Assembly: GCA_965233665.1 (NCBI GenBank)
Contig: CBDDTG010000018.1
Coordinates: 1-64,000, forward strand
Length of the DNA: 64,000 nt
Direction of reading: 5' to 3'
Source of the DNA: Bacterioplanes sp965233665
Lineage (GTDB): Bacteria; Pseudomonadota; Gammaproteobacteria; Pseudomonadales; Oceanobacteraceae
Shown one piece after another: positions 55,360-64,000 of the stretch (position 1 is its first letter; every line of letters begins with the position of its first letter). A program made the translations under genes and the position numbers. The notes below the pieces were generated by a model. It made no database searches. It was not told where the DNA came from and was given only the letters and a program-made list of their open reading frames with translations.

Positions 55360-55408
55360 GGTGCTGCAGACGAGTAACATCGCTTGCTAGTAAAATGTTG
55401 CTGGTCAG
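55360..55408 (+). repeat. Degenerate duplicate of the rplQ 3' end
   Basis: 55360-55408 repeats 55218-55269 with few changes. The block GCAGACGAGTAACATCG is exact, including the rplQ stop codon, and TGCTA, TAAA, TTGCT and GTCAG recur in order. The terminator stem is not kept. It looks like a remnant of a tandem duplication or of an insertion using the rplQ end. Confidence 0.7.
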
Positions 55409-55440
55409 TATACGAGTCTATGTTTGTGGTGGTGAAGTGA

Positions 55441-55701
55441 ATGACTATGGATCACGTTACTATTCATGGTGATGAGTGGAAAAAAGAGGATGTTTCTGAC
55501 TCAATCGAGTGGGCCAATACTCGTGTTTGGGTGCAACAACAGTGGTTTGCACCATCGCCCACTTGGGATCATGACCATTGCCAAATTTGCTGGTGGAAGC
55601 TTTTTAAATCTGCAGATCCACTGCATGGCGTAGGATATTACAATCAGAAAAATGACAATTGGATATGCTCCGAGTGCTTCTCACAATTTGTTCAGCGCTA
55701 G
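55441..55701 (+). CDS. Small Cys-rich protein of unknown function
   Basis: 86 residues, cytoplasmic. Two CxxC pairs (HCQICWW near residue 48 and WICSECF near residue 76) could bind one zinc ion in a ribbon fold. The N-terminal half is acidic and Trp-rich (EWANTRVWVQQQWF). I do not recognise the family. It sits directly after the degenerate rplQ repeat, and its codon use lacks the strong bias of the ribosomal genes. It could be an orphan immunity-type or accessory gene. The ribosome binding site is weak. Confidence 0.65.
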   Translation: MTMDHVTIHGDEWKKEDVSDSIEWANTRVWVQQQWFAPSPTWDHDHCQICWWKLFKSADPLHGVGYYNQKNDNWICSECFSQFVQR

Positions 55702-55779
55702 GAATGGTTGGATCTGGTAAGAAATTCAAATGTTAATTGCGCTTGTTGCTCTGCAACCAGTGAGTGCAGTTTCTAACAC

Positions 55780-55803
55780 AAAAAAAGCCCCTGCGGGAGG
55801 GGC
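55780..55803 (-). terminator. Terminator of the TRAP transporter operon
   Basis: On the - strand, GCCCCT pairs with AGGGGC around CCCGC, followed by seven T. It lies about 170 bases after the dctM stop. The stretch 55804-55974 in between shows no gene. Confidence 0.85.
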
Positions 55804-55974
55804 CTAAACGGGTCTATCAGAAGAGAAAATGGCTCATCCTTAAGCAACGATCATGAACATGGTCTCTCGCTGTCCGCTGACTAACGCAGTTACCATGTGC
55901 AAAATAATAGCCCGTGTCCACGTCAGTCAGGGCAAAGGGTCGTCAAGAAGTGCCAACCCTTAACGGTCTTCCTG

Positions 55975-57252
55975 TTACAGCCACACCAGGCTCAGTGTGG
56001 GCCAGAAAGTAATCACCAATACCGTTGCTAGCAAAATAAAGAAAAATGGCAATGTGGCTCGATACAAGGTCATTACCGGCTCATTGAAACGAAAGCTGGC
56101 AATGAACAGGTTCATGCCCACAGGTGGGGTAAAGTAGCCTAATTGCATATTGGCAAGGAACAAAATCCCTAAGTGCACAGGGTGAATACCGTATTCCATA
56201 GCAATCGGCAAAATGATGGGAATCATAATGACGATGGCGGAGAAGATATCCAGCATCATGCCCAGTACCAGCAAAAACAGGGTTAACAGCAACAAGAAGG
56301 TGATCGGGTCACTGATGTGCTGCTGAATAAAGGCAAATACTTGCTGGGGAATGCCCGCATCAATCATATAGTTTGTGGATGCTAGGGATACCGCCAGAAT
56401 CAATAGAATGGCACCGACCAATTTCATCGAGTCGCGCATCACTACGGGCAGATGCTTCAAGCTGATCTCGCGGCGAATCACCACAGTCACAATTAGCACA
56501 TACAGGGCGGTGATGGCGGCGGCCTCAGAGACGGCGAAGAAGCCGCCATAAATGCCACCCAACACGATAATCGGCAGCGGGATTTCCCAGCCACAGTCTT
56601 TGATTGCCGCCCAGGCTTCACGGCCATTAAACGGCGCATCATTGGCAGGCAGATGGCGTGATTGCCAGCCGCTGTACAGTGCCAATGCCAGCAGCATCAG
56701 ACCGCCAGGCAACAAGCCTGCAAGAAATAAATCATCAATGCTCACCGGTGTGCCCAGCGACATCTGTTGGGCCACCACGCCGTACAAAATCAACGGCAAT
56801 GAGGGGGCAAACAACAGGCCCAAGCTGCCTGAGGACGTCACTAAGCCGAGATTAAACTGACGTGGATAGCCCGCCTTTTGCAGTGCCGGTACCAGCAATG
56901 CTCCCAGCGCGACAATGGTCACTCCTGAAGCGCCAGTGAACGCGGTAAACAAAGCACAGACGGCGAGGGCGACAATGGCCAGCCCGCCCGGCAGCCAGCC
57001 CAGCAGGGCGTCGGTAATGCGTACCAGGCGCTGCGGCGCTTTGCTCTCACCTAATAAATAGCCAGCCAGGGTGAACAGTGGAATGGCAATCAATACCGGC
57101 ATTTCGGCGACGCGATAAATCTCCACCGCCATGATCATCAGATCGACATCGGTCTGATAAAACCCCCACAGAGCGCTGGCGCCGATGACCGCAAATAGCG
57201 GTGCACCCGCTAGCGCCAGCAATAACAACAATAAAGGGACGAGTAGGCTCAT
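55975..57252 (-). CDS. dctM: TRAP transporter large membrane subunit (DctM family)
   Basis: 425 residues, about 12 hydrophobic segments. This is the sodium-driven translocation subunit. SLLVPLLLLLLALAGAPLFA opens the protein; the motif FTAFTGASGVTIVALGALLVP and LGYFTPPVGMNLF are family landmarks. The start MSLLV overlaps the dctQ stop (ATGA); the open frame extends 61 codons upstream but is not conserved. Confidence 0.95.
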   Translation of the reverse strand: MSLLVPLLLLLLALAGAPLFAVIGASALWGFYQTDVDLMIMAVEIYRVAEMPVLIAIPLFTLAGYLLGESKAPQRLVRITDALLGWLPGGLAIVALAVCALFTAFTGASGVTIVALGALLVPALQKAGYPRQFNLGLVTSSGSLGLLFAPSLPLILYGVVAQQMSLGTPVSIDDLFLAGLLPGGLMLLALALYSGWQSRHLPANDAPFNGREAWAAIKDCGWEIPLPIIVLGGIYGGFFAVSEAAAITALYVLIVTVVIRREISLKHLPVVMRDSMKLVGAILLILAVSLASTNYMIDAGIPQQVFAFIQQHISDPITFLLLLTLFLLVLGMMLDIFSAIVIMIPIILPIAMEYGIHPVHLGILFLANMQLGYFTPPVGMNLFIASFRFNEPVMTLYRATLPFFFILLATVLVITFWPTLSLVWL

Positions 57253-57728
57253 GCCGTTTCCTCCGCATGGCGCAGAGATTGGCCAGCCTGCACCAGGAAG
57301 CGCAGCGCCATGACGGCAAAGCTGAACGGAATCACCAGCTGCATTGGCCAGGCCGGCAAACGGGCAAACGCCTGATCGCCATATTCGTAAGCGAGCTGAA
57401 CGTACTCTTGGCTGTGCCAGGCGATAATGGCACACACGGCTGCGGCAAATAACGACGTGACAACGCGGCTAAGGCGTTGGAGCCAGGCGGCACCGAGTCG
57501 ATTGATGAGATCAATGGCAATGTGTTCGCGGGTGCGGGTGGCTAACAAGGCGCCAAGCAGGCCTAACCACAACACCATCACACGCAGCAGGGGGGGAATC
57601 CAACCAATGCCACCGCCAAACAGTGTGCGAGCGAGAATATCAATCCCCGCCAGCAGCACCATGGCGAGCAATAAAGTAATCAGCACCGCATCTTCGATAC
57701 GGTGCAGCCAGCGAATCAGTGTGCTCAT
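57249..57728 (-). CDS. dctQ: TRAP transporter small membrane subunit (DctQ family)
   Basis: 159 residues with four membrane segments (about 14-34, 45-63, 85-105 and 127-147). RTREHIAIDLINRL between segments 2 and 3 is typical of DctQ. Overlaps both neighbours by 1-4 bases, so the three genes are tightly coupled. Confidence 0.93.
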   Translation of the reverse strand: MSTLIRWLHRIEDAVLITLLLAMVLLAGIDILARTLFGGGIGWIPPLLRVMVLWLGLLGALLATRTREHIAIDLINRLGAAWLQRLSRVVTSLFAAAVCAIIAWHSQEYVQLAYEYGDQAFARLPAWPMQLVIPFSFAVMALRFLVQAGQSLRHAEETA

Positions 57729-58732
57729 TAGGGATTGGCGGCCGTTTGCTGACGTACCTGTTGCAGTAATTGCTGCAGTTGCTGGTACTCGTCAACTGGG
57801 TACACGGCTTCTTTCGCCAGTTCACTCAGAGTGCGTTTGGCCAGTTGATACCAAGCTTGCTTATCTTCAGCGGACAGTTCTACAAACTGCATGCCATTCT
57901 GAGCCAGTGCTGCGCGCGCTTTGGCTTCGTTTTGCTCATTTTGCTGATCCATATTGGCAAATGCCTGAGCCATCACGCTGCGAACCACGGCTTGGTCGTC
58001 CGCGTTAATTTTGTCGAACGCTTTGGCATCAACCACCAGGGTGCCCATCAAAAAGGTTAGTGGGAAATCCGTGGTATGAGTCAACTTGGTGTGCCACTGC
58101 AAGGCAATCGCAGACGTCATGTTGGCAGCGATGGTATCCACCAAACCCGTTTGCAGACTGGTGTAAACATCTGATACTGGCAGAGCTATGGGCTGCACGT
58201 CGCCGTTTTCAAAGGTGGTTTTGCTGATGATGTCGCCTTCTGGCACCCACACTTTTTGTTGGCGCACGTCTTCTGAGGTGTGCAACGGCTGGTCCGACAT
58301 CAAGTAGGCGAAGCCACCCTCTGACAGGCCCAAAAGCACAAAGCCCTTCTTCTCCAGCGCTTTGGCAATGATGGGATCAAACTCCTCACGTACCGCACGA
58401 ACTTCTTCTAAGTTGCGGAAGGTGAACGGCAGGCTGTAAAGCTGGGTTTCTTTGGTGATGCTGGCCAATGCGCCAGCCGCGATTGCACCGCCTTGCAGTT
58501 GGCGAATACGGATCTTGCGCAACACGCTTTTGTCACTGCCTTGCACGCCACCCGGGAAGTATTTGATTTTCACCCGGCCTTGGGTTTGCTGCTTGATGTC
58601 TTTGGCGGCGGCACGCATTTCTTTCATCCAGCTGGTGCCATCCGGCGCCAACGTGGCAATCTTCAACGTGGTTGCCTGAACGCTCAGCGGCAGGGCAAGC
58701 AAGACGGACATTAGAGCAATGAATCGAATCAT
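57728..58732 (-). CDS. dctP: TRAP transporter substrate-binding protein (DctP family)
   Basis: 334 residues with a Sec signal peptide ending near VQA. TLKIATLAPDGTSWMKEMRA and KYFPGGVQGSDKSVLRKIR are like the TatT-partnered subgroup (TatP). The conserved Arg that grips a carboxylate is not clear, so the ligand may not be a C4-dicarboxylate. I chose ATG (MIRF); GTG three codons upstream also overlaps the previous stop. Ligand unknown. Confidence 0.92.
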   Translation of the reverse strand: MIRFIALMSVLLALPLSVQATTLKIATLAPDGTSWMKEMRAAAKDIKQQTQGRVKIKYFPGGVQGSDKSVLRKIRIRQLQGGAIAAGALASITKETQLYSLPFTFRNLEEVRAVREEFDPIIAKALEKKGFVLLGLSEGGFAYLMSDQPLHTSEDVRQQKVWVPEGDIISKTTFENGDVQPIALPVSDVYTSLQTGLVDTIAANMTSAIALQWHTKLTHTTDFPLTFLMGTLVVDAKAFDKINADDQAVVRSVMAQAFANMDQQNEQNEAKARAALAQNGMQFVELSAEDKQAWYQLAKRTLSELAKEAVYPVDEYQQLQQLLQQVRQQTAANP

Positions 58733-58737
58733 GGAAG

Positions 58738-59571
58738 TCACTCGAAATAGTCGGCCGAGGAGGCGAGCAGTTGCTCTGCCTGACGCTGGGCCAGTCGGTT
58801 AATCAGGGTAAGTCCCTCTGCTTTGGGATCGGCCGCTGTTACTTCCCTGAGCAGCCGGTCATGAAGGTCCTGTTTGAACATCAAACGGGCGTATTGTTTC
58901 GCGTACAGCACTTTCGCCATCAAATGGCGACCTTCCGTTAGCTGTAGGGCTTGTTCGAAGTGTTGGCGTCCAACCTCGGGCTTACCCCCCAACGTCGGCG
59001 GCAGCTGGGTTTGCAACACGCCCAAATAGACTTGCACGGTGGCGTTGTCGTAGGCCGGGTCGTAGTCAGCTACCCAGTGCATCAACGCTTTAACCTTGCT
59101 GATCTGGGCGATGGCATTCCAATCGTCGCTGTTGGCTTGAATCCAGCCTGCCCAAGCGGCGGCAAAGGCATACCAGACATCCAGGTCGTCTTCGTCGTAG
59201 TCATCAAGCAGCGCTACTTGCAGGTCGTCTAACGGGCCATCCACCAATTGGCAGGCGTCGCTGTCGTATTCACACAAAGCGCGGCGCGCATAGTTCATGG
59301 CTTTGTCAGCCATCAGTTTTGCTTGTTCGGGATCGCGTGAAAAAACGCCAGCGTAGGCACCGTATAAGCGAGCGCCGGCGAGCAAGTAGTCTTCGTCATC
59401 CGGGTAAGTCAGGATGAGTGCATCCAACAGCAGTAAGTAAGCCGGGGCTCCAGCAGCCACCACCTCTGGGCTGTCCTGGTTCATCATCGAACGAGACAAG
59501 TTATTAGGCAGGTGCCCAACAGAGCAGGCAGTTAGTAGGCTGACTGCAATTAGGCTGAGGAATGCTTTCAT
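58738..59571 (-). CDS. TatT-type TPR lipoprotein of the TRAP system
   Basis: 277 residues. Signal peptide with lipobox LTAC (C16). The rest is helical and matches the TatT component family (Treponema Tp0956), whose trimer holds TPR-like helices with a central pore and docks the binding protein. AGAPAYLLLLDALI, the NYARRALCEYD region and VQVYLGVLQTQLPPTLGGKP are typical. It is the first gene of the operon, so the system is of the TPR-associated TRAP (TPAT) type. TACAAT with a weak -35 near 59600 is a possible promoter. Confidence 0.88.
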   Translation of the reverse strand: MKAFLSLIAVSLLTACSVGHLPNNLSRSMMNQDSPEVVAAGAPAYLLLLDALILTYPDDEDYLLAGARLYGAYAGVFSRDPEQAKLMADKAMNYARRALCEYDSDACQLVDGPLDDLQVALLDDYDEDDLDVWYAFAAAWAGWIQANSDDWNAIAQISKVKALMHWVADYDPAYDNATVQVYLGVLQTQLPPTLGGKPEVGRQHFEQALQLTEGRHLMAKVLYAKQYARLMFKQDLHDRLLREVTAADPKAEGLTLINRLAQRQAEQLLASSADYFE

Positions 59572-59713
59572 AATGGATGCTCAGTCACAAAGAGCGCGGA
59601 TTGTACACCGTTTGACTTTGCCGTTTCATTAACGCCGGTGGTAATCAAAGGTGACTCAAGCGTCCGGTCATGTCCGTGACTGGGCGCAGGCAGCCTAGAT
59701 CGTGGCAATGGCG

Positions 59714-62700
59714 CTATAGGCTGGTGAGTAGAACAGCCTGTTCAGGCGCCTGTATCGAGTAGTCCACGCCAAGACTCACCAATATATCTCGGCTGGTTTG
59801 ATTGGCGCTGTACTCAGCCAATGTGCGTTTTGCCATAAAGCGAGCGATGTCCTGCATGGATTTCACCAATGCATAATCGGCAGCGCTGCTGCTCAGCTGG
59901 TCGATAAAGCGGTAATCCAAGCGCACGTAGTCCACCGGCAATTGCTTGAGGGCGACAAAAGCCGATTGCCCTGTGCCAAAGTCGCCCAAGCCAAAGCGGT
60001 AGCCGAGCTTGCGCAATTGGTGCATCTGCTCTGCAGCTTCAGCAAGGTCATCCAGCCGGTCGGTGTCGCTCAGTTCAAAGCACAGTTGCTGCACTGGTAA
60101 CATATCGTCGTAGGCTTGTCGCAAGAGACTGTTGGTGTCGCTGTGCAGCAGCAGCTCTCCAGAGCAGGGAATGACCAAGCGGATGCCGTCTGGCCGGCTA
60201 TTGTCTAACCAGGCCAACACTTGCTGCAGCTGCCATTGTTCCAGTGCCAGTGGTCGCCGGCTGGCGTAGCCACAGTGCAACGCCTCAGCGGGTGGATGTT
60301 GCAGGCCTTGGCCGCTGCTTAGACCCGTCAGTAGCATAAAGTGATGGGTGTCGTCGCCATGGTCCTGCAGGCGATCAACCGGCAGGGCCAACAGCGCACG
60401 TTGTTGAGCGGTGCTCATCAGTTGCTGATACCAGCCCTCCAGCGGTTCGTGCGGTTGCTGCGACGATTGTGATGGCTGCGATTGTCCAGCCTGGTACCAG
60501 ACCAGTGTGGCGCCGCCTTGATCCTTGGCTGTGCTGCAAGCATTTTGCGCCTGCTCCAGCAGTGCCGCAGCGTCCTCTTGTTCGCTCAGTGAGGTGGCCC
60601 CCATGCTGACATTGACTCGCAAGCTATGGCCGTCCACTTTAATGGCGACGGCGTGCAGCGCTTGCTGTAAGTCGTGAAGTTGTTGCTGCACATCTGCCTC
60701 TTCATCGGGCGCCAGCAGCAAGGCAAACTCGTTGCTACCACTGCGGGCAATCATGGCATCTGGGCAGCGGTCCTCGAGCACGGTGGCCAATGCCTGTAAG
60801 CAGGTGTCGCCGCCAGCCAGGCCATGCTGGCGATTGATGTCGCGAAAGCCATCGACATCGAGCAGGCACAGCAGCAGCGGCTGTGACGTTCGCACCGCTT
60901 GCTCAAACTGGGCTTCCAGTAGGCGTACAAAATGCGCGCGATTGATGAGACCGGTTAAGTCGTCTTGATTGGCTTGGTCGGAAAGCTCTCGATATATCTG
61001 CTCGACGAGTTTGTCGATGCTTTGATCGACGGCACTTTCTTGCTGCTCGTATAGGCGTTTGACCAGGTCATCATCGAAGGCTCGCGCCAGCTCTGCCAGC
61101 GTAAAGTCGATCACCTTCATGCCGCTGTGATTGACGCAGGCGAACTTGGAGGCGTCAGCAGCGACCCAAGCAATCGAAATCGCTTGGTCGGACTCGGTCA
61201 TTAGCAGCCAGTCTCCCACCTGCAAATTGCGGGCTTTGCGCAGCCCTCGACCATCCGGTGCTGGCTCATCTTCGTGGATAATAAAGTCAGGCAGATCAAT
61301 GGTGGCACGCATTTGTCCTTGTGCTAGGTGCTCTTCTGCGGCTTGCAGGATTTCTTGCTGCCATTGCTGGTGATGCGGCTGGCGACCATTCATTTGGTCC
61401 AGTTCATAGCGCGCCAAGTCCATCATTGGGCGAAAGCGTTCTAGCAGCTCTTGGCGGCCTGCATTTTGGCGGCTGAACAACACCAGCACTTGGCGATAAA
61501 GCTTCACTGCGCCTTGAAAGCGCTTACTGTCTTGACCTTCACGCACCAAAAGCAAACTCAGTAGGGGTTGCCAGCCCTGCTGTAGCCATTCCACCACGCA
61601 ATGCGGCAGAGTGCGCCCCGCCATATCTTTGCCCAGCAATTGTTCGATGTGACGGCGTGACTGCTGCAGCTTGTGCTCGCCTTCTGCAGCCTGAGCAACG
61701 CGCTCGGTGTTTTGGCGAGCTTTGCGTTCTGCTTGGCTCACCAGCTCTTCTAACTGCTCTAACAGGTGTTCAAAGGCCGGCGTGTCTTGCCCGTCGTGCG
61801 TCTCCAGTTGGGCGAGCAAAGACTCAATGCGCTGTCCGAGTTGTTGCTGGCCGCTGGTCGTTAGCTGGCCCAGGCGTGCTAGCTGGTTGAGTACTTGGCG
61901 TCCGGGATGTTGTGGATTAAATAAAACGCTGGCGTCGTCCAGCATCAGCCGCAGCACTGGCCAGCCAACCGTTTCAATATGAGGCTTAACAAAGTCCGCG
62001 ATTTGAGTAGATTGCAGCAATTGCTGGGTAACACTTTGCAGGGTATCGATGGCATCACGCGAGCTTTCCGGCAGCGCTGTTTGATACTGTGCCAGTTGCT
62101 GCTCGACCTGTGCCAGTATGTTGCCGTTCCCCAGTTTGCTTTGTTGGGCGACCTGCAATAATGCATCTTCAACCGCTTGTTGAGGGGCTATGGGCTGCTG
62201 AGCTGTCTCTGTGTCCGCTGGGGCGGCGGTGTTTTGGCGTTGTTGGCGCAGTTGCAGCAAAGACTGGATATTGGCGTAGGCCTGGCGGGCTTGCTGCTGG
62301 TGTTGCTGAAAGCTTTGCACGTGGCGAGGCTCAGTGTTCAGCTCGGTGTCACCATTGTTTGCGGCGGAGCTCTGGGCTTCTGGCAGAGGCACAGCTGATT
62401 CAGGACGTTGCTCGGCGCGCGCAACGGCAACTTCGGCGGGGCGAGGTTTGCGGTAGCGAAACGTCATGGGGATTTGAATATCCCGGCACAGTTGCTCGTA
62501 GGTATGCTGCATCAGTTGCGCGGCCAATTGTTCAAACAATTCGAATGCCAAGGTGCGCGCCGCTGCTGGCAGTCGTAATGCCTCAAGCGCATCACCAAAG
62601 GCCTCGGTCAGGGTGTTGGCACCAATCGGATTGAAGCAATCATCAATGCTGTCTGCTGTCGACAGCGTGTCGAGTATTTGCCGTAGTTCAAAGCTCTGCT

Positions 62701-63409
62701 GGCTCAGGCGCGATTGCAGGTGAGAAGCGGTCACTTTCGATAGCAGCCAATCCTCAAACTCGGTTTGTTGCACCAACGACAGCTGCCAGTCGCCATCTTG
62801 GGCGTCGCTTTGACCGGCGCGCATTAACCTGGGCTTGCCTGCTAGCCAGAGCTGCAGCTGCTGCTGCAGTCTGTGTTTGAACTGGTCGCAGAAGGCGCCG
62901 GCGCGCTGCTTGACGTATTTTTCCAGTCGCAACCAATCTTGTTGCTCGGCGGTAGAGCGGGCGACGTTTGCTTGGTCGAACAGCACTTCTAAATAATCTG
63001 GCAGCCAGCGCTTGATCAAGCGATCGGCAAACTCAGTGGCGTCGCGGCTAAAGCGCTGCCGATGCTGTTGACGTTGCTCAGGGTTCAAACCACCGCTGGC
63101 ACGGTGTTGTTGATTCGACTCTTGCAGTTGCAGAAATACGCGGTCGTCTGGGTTATGTACTTTGAGGCCGACTTCTTGGCCGCGCTGAAATATCCACTCA
63201 ACTTCTAACTGGGTGCTGCCGTCATCCAATTGCAAAACCAAGGTGTGTAGGGTGCCGGGTTGCAATTGCAGCGTATGGGGCCAAGAGAGCTTCATGCCAG
63301 AGTGAGAGTAATCCACCACAGTACAGTCGTACTGTTGGCCATCTGCAGCGTGCAGTCGGGCACTAAACTGGCTACTAAAGCGTGGGTGGTGTCGTAACTC
63401 GGCTGCCAT
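59714..63409 (-). CDS. Very large PilZ-DUF1631-GGDEF-EAL protein with degenerate catalytic domains
   Basis: 1,231 residues, no membrane segment. PilZ domain (about 1-100) has the basic HHPRF and DYSHSG (the D/NxSxxG motif), so c-di-GMP binding is likely. The middle 650 residues are DUF1631, Gln-rich and helical. The GGDEF domain (about 815-980) has GSNEF where GGDEF should be, so it probably cannot make c-di-GMP. The EAL domain (about 1000-1231) lacks the EAL triad and reads GDFGTG where DDFGTG is expected, so it probably cannot degrade it. It looks like a c-di-GMP receptor or scaffold. The ATG has GGAG ten bases upstream. Confidence 0.88.
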   Translation of the reverse strand: MAAELRHHPRFSSQFSARLHAADGQQYDCTVVDYSHSGMKLSWPHTLQLQPGTLHTLVLQLDDGSTQLEVEWIFQRGQEVGLKVHNPDDRVFLQLQESNQQHRASGGLNPEQRQQHRQRFSRDATEFADRLIKRWLPDYLEVLFDQANVARSTAEQQDWLRLEKYVKQRAGAFCDQFKHRLQQQLQLWLAGKPRLMRAGQSDAQDGDWQLSLVQQTEFEDWLLSKVTASHLQSRLSQQSFELRQILDTLSTADSIDDCFNPIGANTLTEAFGDALEALRLPAAARTLAFELFEQLAAQLMQHTYEQLCRDIQIPMTFRYRKPRPAEVAVARAEQRPESAVPLPEAQSSAANNGDTELNTEPRHVQSFQQHQQQARQAYANIQSLLQLRQQRQNTAAPADTETAQQPIAPQQAVEDALLQVAQQSKLGNGNILAQVEQQLAQYQTALPESSRDAIDTLQSVTQQLLQSTQIADFVKPHIETVGWPVLRLMLDDASVLFNPQHPGRQVLNQLARLGQLTTSGQQQLGQRIESLLAQLETHDGQDTPAFEHLLEQLEELVSQAERKARQNTERVAQAAEGEHKLQQSRRHIEQLLGKDMAGRTLPHCVVEWLQQGWQPLLSLLLVREGQDSKRFQGAVKLYRQVLVLFSRQNAGRQELLERFRPMMDLARYELDQMNGRQPHHQQWQQEILQAAEEHLAQGQMRATIDLPDFIIHEDEPAPDGRGLRKARNLQVGDWLLMTESDQAISIAWVAADASKFACVNHSGMKVIDFTLAELARAFDDDLVKRLYEQQESAVDQSIDKLVEQIYRELSDQANQDDLTGLINRAHFVRLLEAQFEQAVRTSQPLLLCLLDVDGFRDINRQHGLAGGDTCLQALATVLEDRCPDAMIARSGSNEFALLLAPDEEADVQQQLHDLQQALHAVAIKVDGHSLRVNVSMGATSLSEQEDAAALLEQAQNACSTAKDQGGATLVWYQAGQSQPSQSSQQPHEPLEGWYQQLMSTAQQRALLALPVDRLQDHGDDTHHFMLLTGLSSGQGLQHPPAEALHCGYASRRPLALEQWQLQQVLAWLDNSRPDGIRLVIPCSGELLLHSDTNSLLRQAYDDMLPVQQLCFELSDTDRLDDLAEAAEQMHQLRKLGYRFGLGDFGTGQSAFVALKQLPVDYVRLDYRFIDQLSSSAADYALVKSMQDIARFMAKRTLAEYSANQTSRDILVSLGVDYSIQAPEQAVLLTSL

Positions 63410-63695
63410 GAGAGGTCATCTCCGTGATTATATAGGTGCCCTGATATGGGGTTCTTGCAGTATAGGTCGGCGGTGCATCGGTGCCGCTGGCTGGCAAAAA
63501 TCGGGCAGATTGTCAGCTGCTATAAGCCCCAATTAGTGGCAAGCGACATCCTCTGACGGAGCAACCGGCTTTAGGCAACGGCCCGCGGCTTGGTGTTTAT
63601 CAAGCCATGCGTTGTACTGACTCACATCGGCCTTGCTCCAATAGCAAATCAAGATTACTGTATTCTCAAATGGTTATATTTCGAGGAAGAGTTTT
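63410..63695. other. Divergent intergenic region
   Basis: 286 bases between the large - strand gene and the + strand rhodanese gene. I see no RNA gene or strong hairpin. AGGAA directly before 63696 is the ribosome binding site of the rhodanese gene. Confidence 0.5.
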
Positions 63696-64000
63696 ATGGC
63701 ACTAACAAAAGAAGATCTGTTGACCACTGCGCAGTCATCGGTGAACCCAATCAGTGCTGACGAAGCAGAGCAGCTGCTGAGCCAAGGGTCTGTGGTGCTG
63801 GATGTGCGCGAGCCGGCCGAGTACGACATGGGGCACCTTCCTGGTGCGGTAAACGTACCTCGAGGCTTACTCGAATTTATGGTCGGGCAACATCCTGCTT
63901 TATCGGACCCCCAAGCAACGCTGTTGCTGTACTGCAAAAACGGTGGCCGCAGCACGCTGGCGGCTCATACGCTCAAGCAAATGGGATTTGATCACGTCCG
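63696..64000 (+). CDS. Rhodanese-like sulfurtransferase, 3' truncated by window end
   Basis: At least 101 residues, open at the window edge. A single rhodanese domain: VVLDVREPAEYDMGHLPGAV and the catalytic loop YCKNGGRS with C80 as persulfide carrier. Such proteins move sulfane sulfur or act in thiol stress. CGAGGAAGA precedes the ATG. Neighbours to the right are not visible. Confidence 0.9.
   Translation, partial: MALTKEDLLTTAQSSVNPISADEAEQLLSQGSVVLDVREPAEYDMGHLPGAVNVPRGLLEFMVGQHPALSDPQATLLLYCKNGGRSTLAAHTLKQMGFDHV

Overview
The window comes from a gammaproteobacterium, most likely a marine Oceanospirillales-like or Pseudomonadales-like lineage. The evidence is the 16S sequence, the unbroken beta (rplKAJL-rpoBC), str, S10, spc and alpha ribosomal cluster, an rplQ/rpoA-type alpha operon, and the SPOR-domain gene after argS. 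The genus is inference. I see no prophage, insertion sequence, plasmid gene or CRISPR array.

Layout. (1) 1-8.6 kb: two ribosomal RNA operons, head to tail on the + strand. The first enters the window inside its 23S gene. The second is complete, with tandem promoters, box A signals, long processing stems and no tRNA gene in the 16S-23S spacer. (2) 8.7-14.3 kb: a REC-REC-GGDEF protein, a HIT protein, a ModF-like double ABC ATPase, a DUF3391/HD-GYP protein and a convergent lipoprotein gene. (3) 14.3-22.4 kb: ilvD, an AT-rich orphan gene, an RNase J-type nuclease, argS, a SPOR-domain protein, an alpha/beta hydrolase and a 44-residue membrane peptide. (4) 22.4-55.3 kb: a divergent second EF-G gene, tRNA-Trp, secE-nusG, then the full transcription/translation supercluster from rplK to rplQ, all on the + strand. 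(5) 55.3-64 kb: a small Cys-rich orphan gene, a TatT-type TRAP transporter operon on the - strand, a very large PilZ/DUF1631/GGDEF/EAL protein, and a rhodanese gene cut by the window end.

How it works together. The supercluster makes RNA polymerase, about 30 ribosomal proteins, EF-Tu, EF-G, SecE/SecY and NusG. The RNA between its genes is rich in control elements. There is a classical L1 site before rplK, an L10 leader before rplJ, hairpin-plus-U-tract elements before secE, rpoB and rpsL, and large hairpins before rpsH and rpsM.

The most striking element lies between rpsJ and rplC. The 32 bases at 41978-42009 match this organism's own 23S rRNA domain I (218-249) at 29 positions and run straight into the rplC ribosome binding site. 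This looks like rRNA mimicry used for feedback by a domain-I-binding protein, L4 being the best candidate. The promoter-proximal leader of rpsJ is only about 50 bases, too short for the E. coli-type S10 leader. I regard this as the best candidate for an undescribed system in the window.

A second theme is duplicated EF-G. The unlinked copy (22460-24547) has the stronger codon optimisation, while the str-operon copy starts with GTG and has more relaxed codon use. A third theme is cyclic-di-GMP signalling, with three separate proteins.
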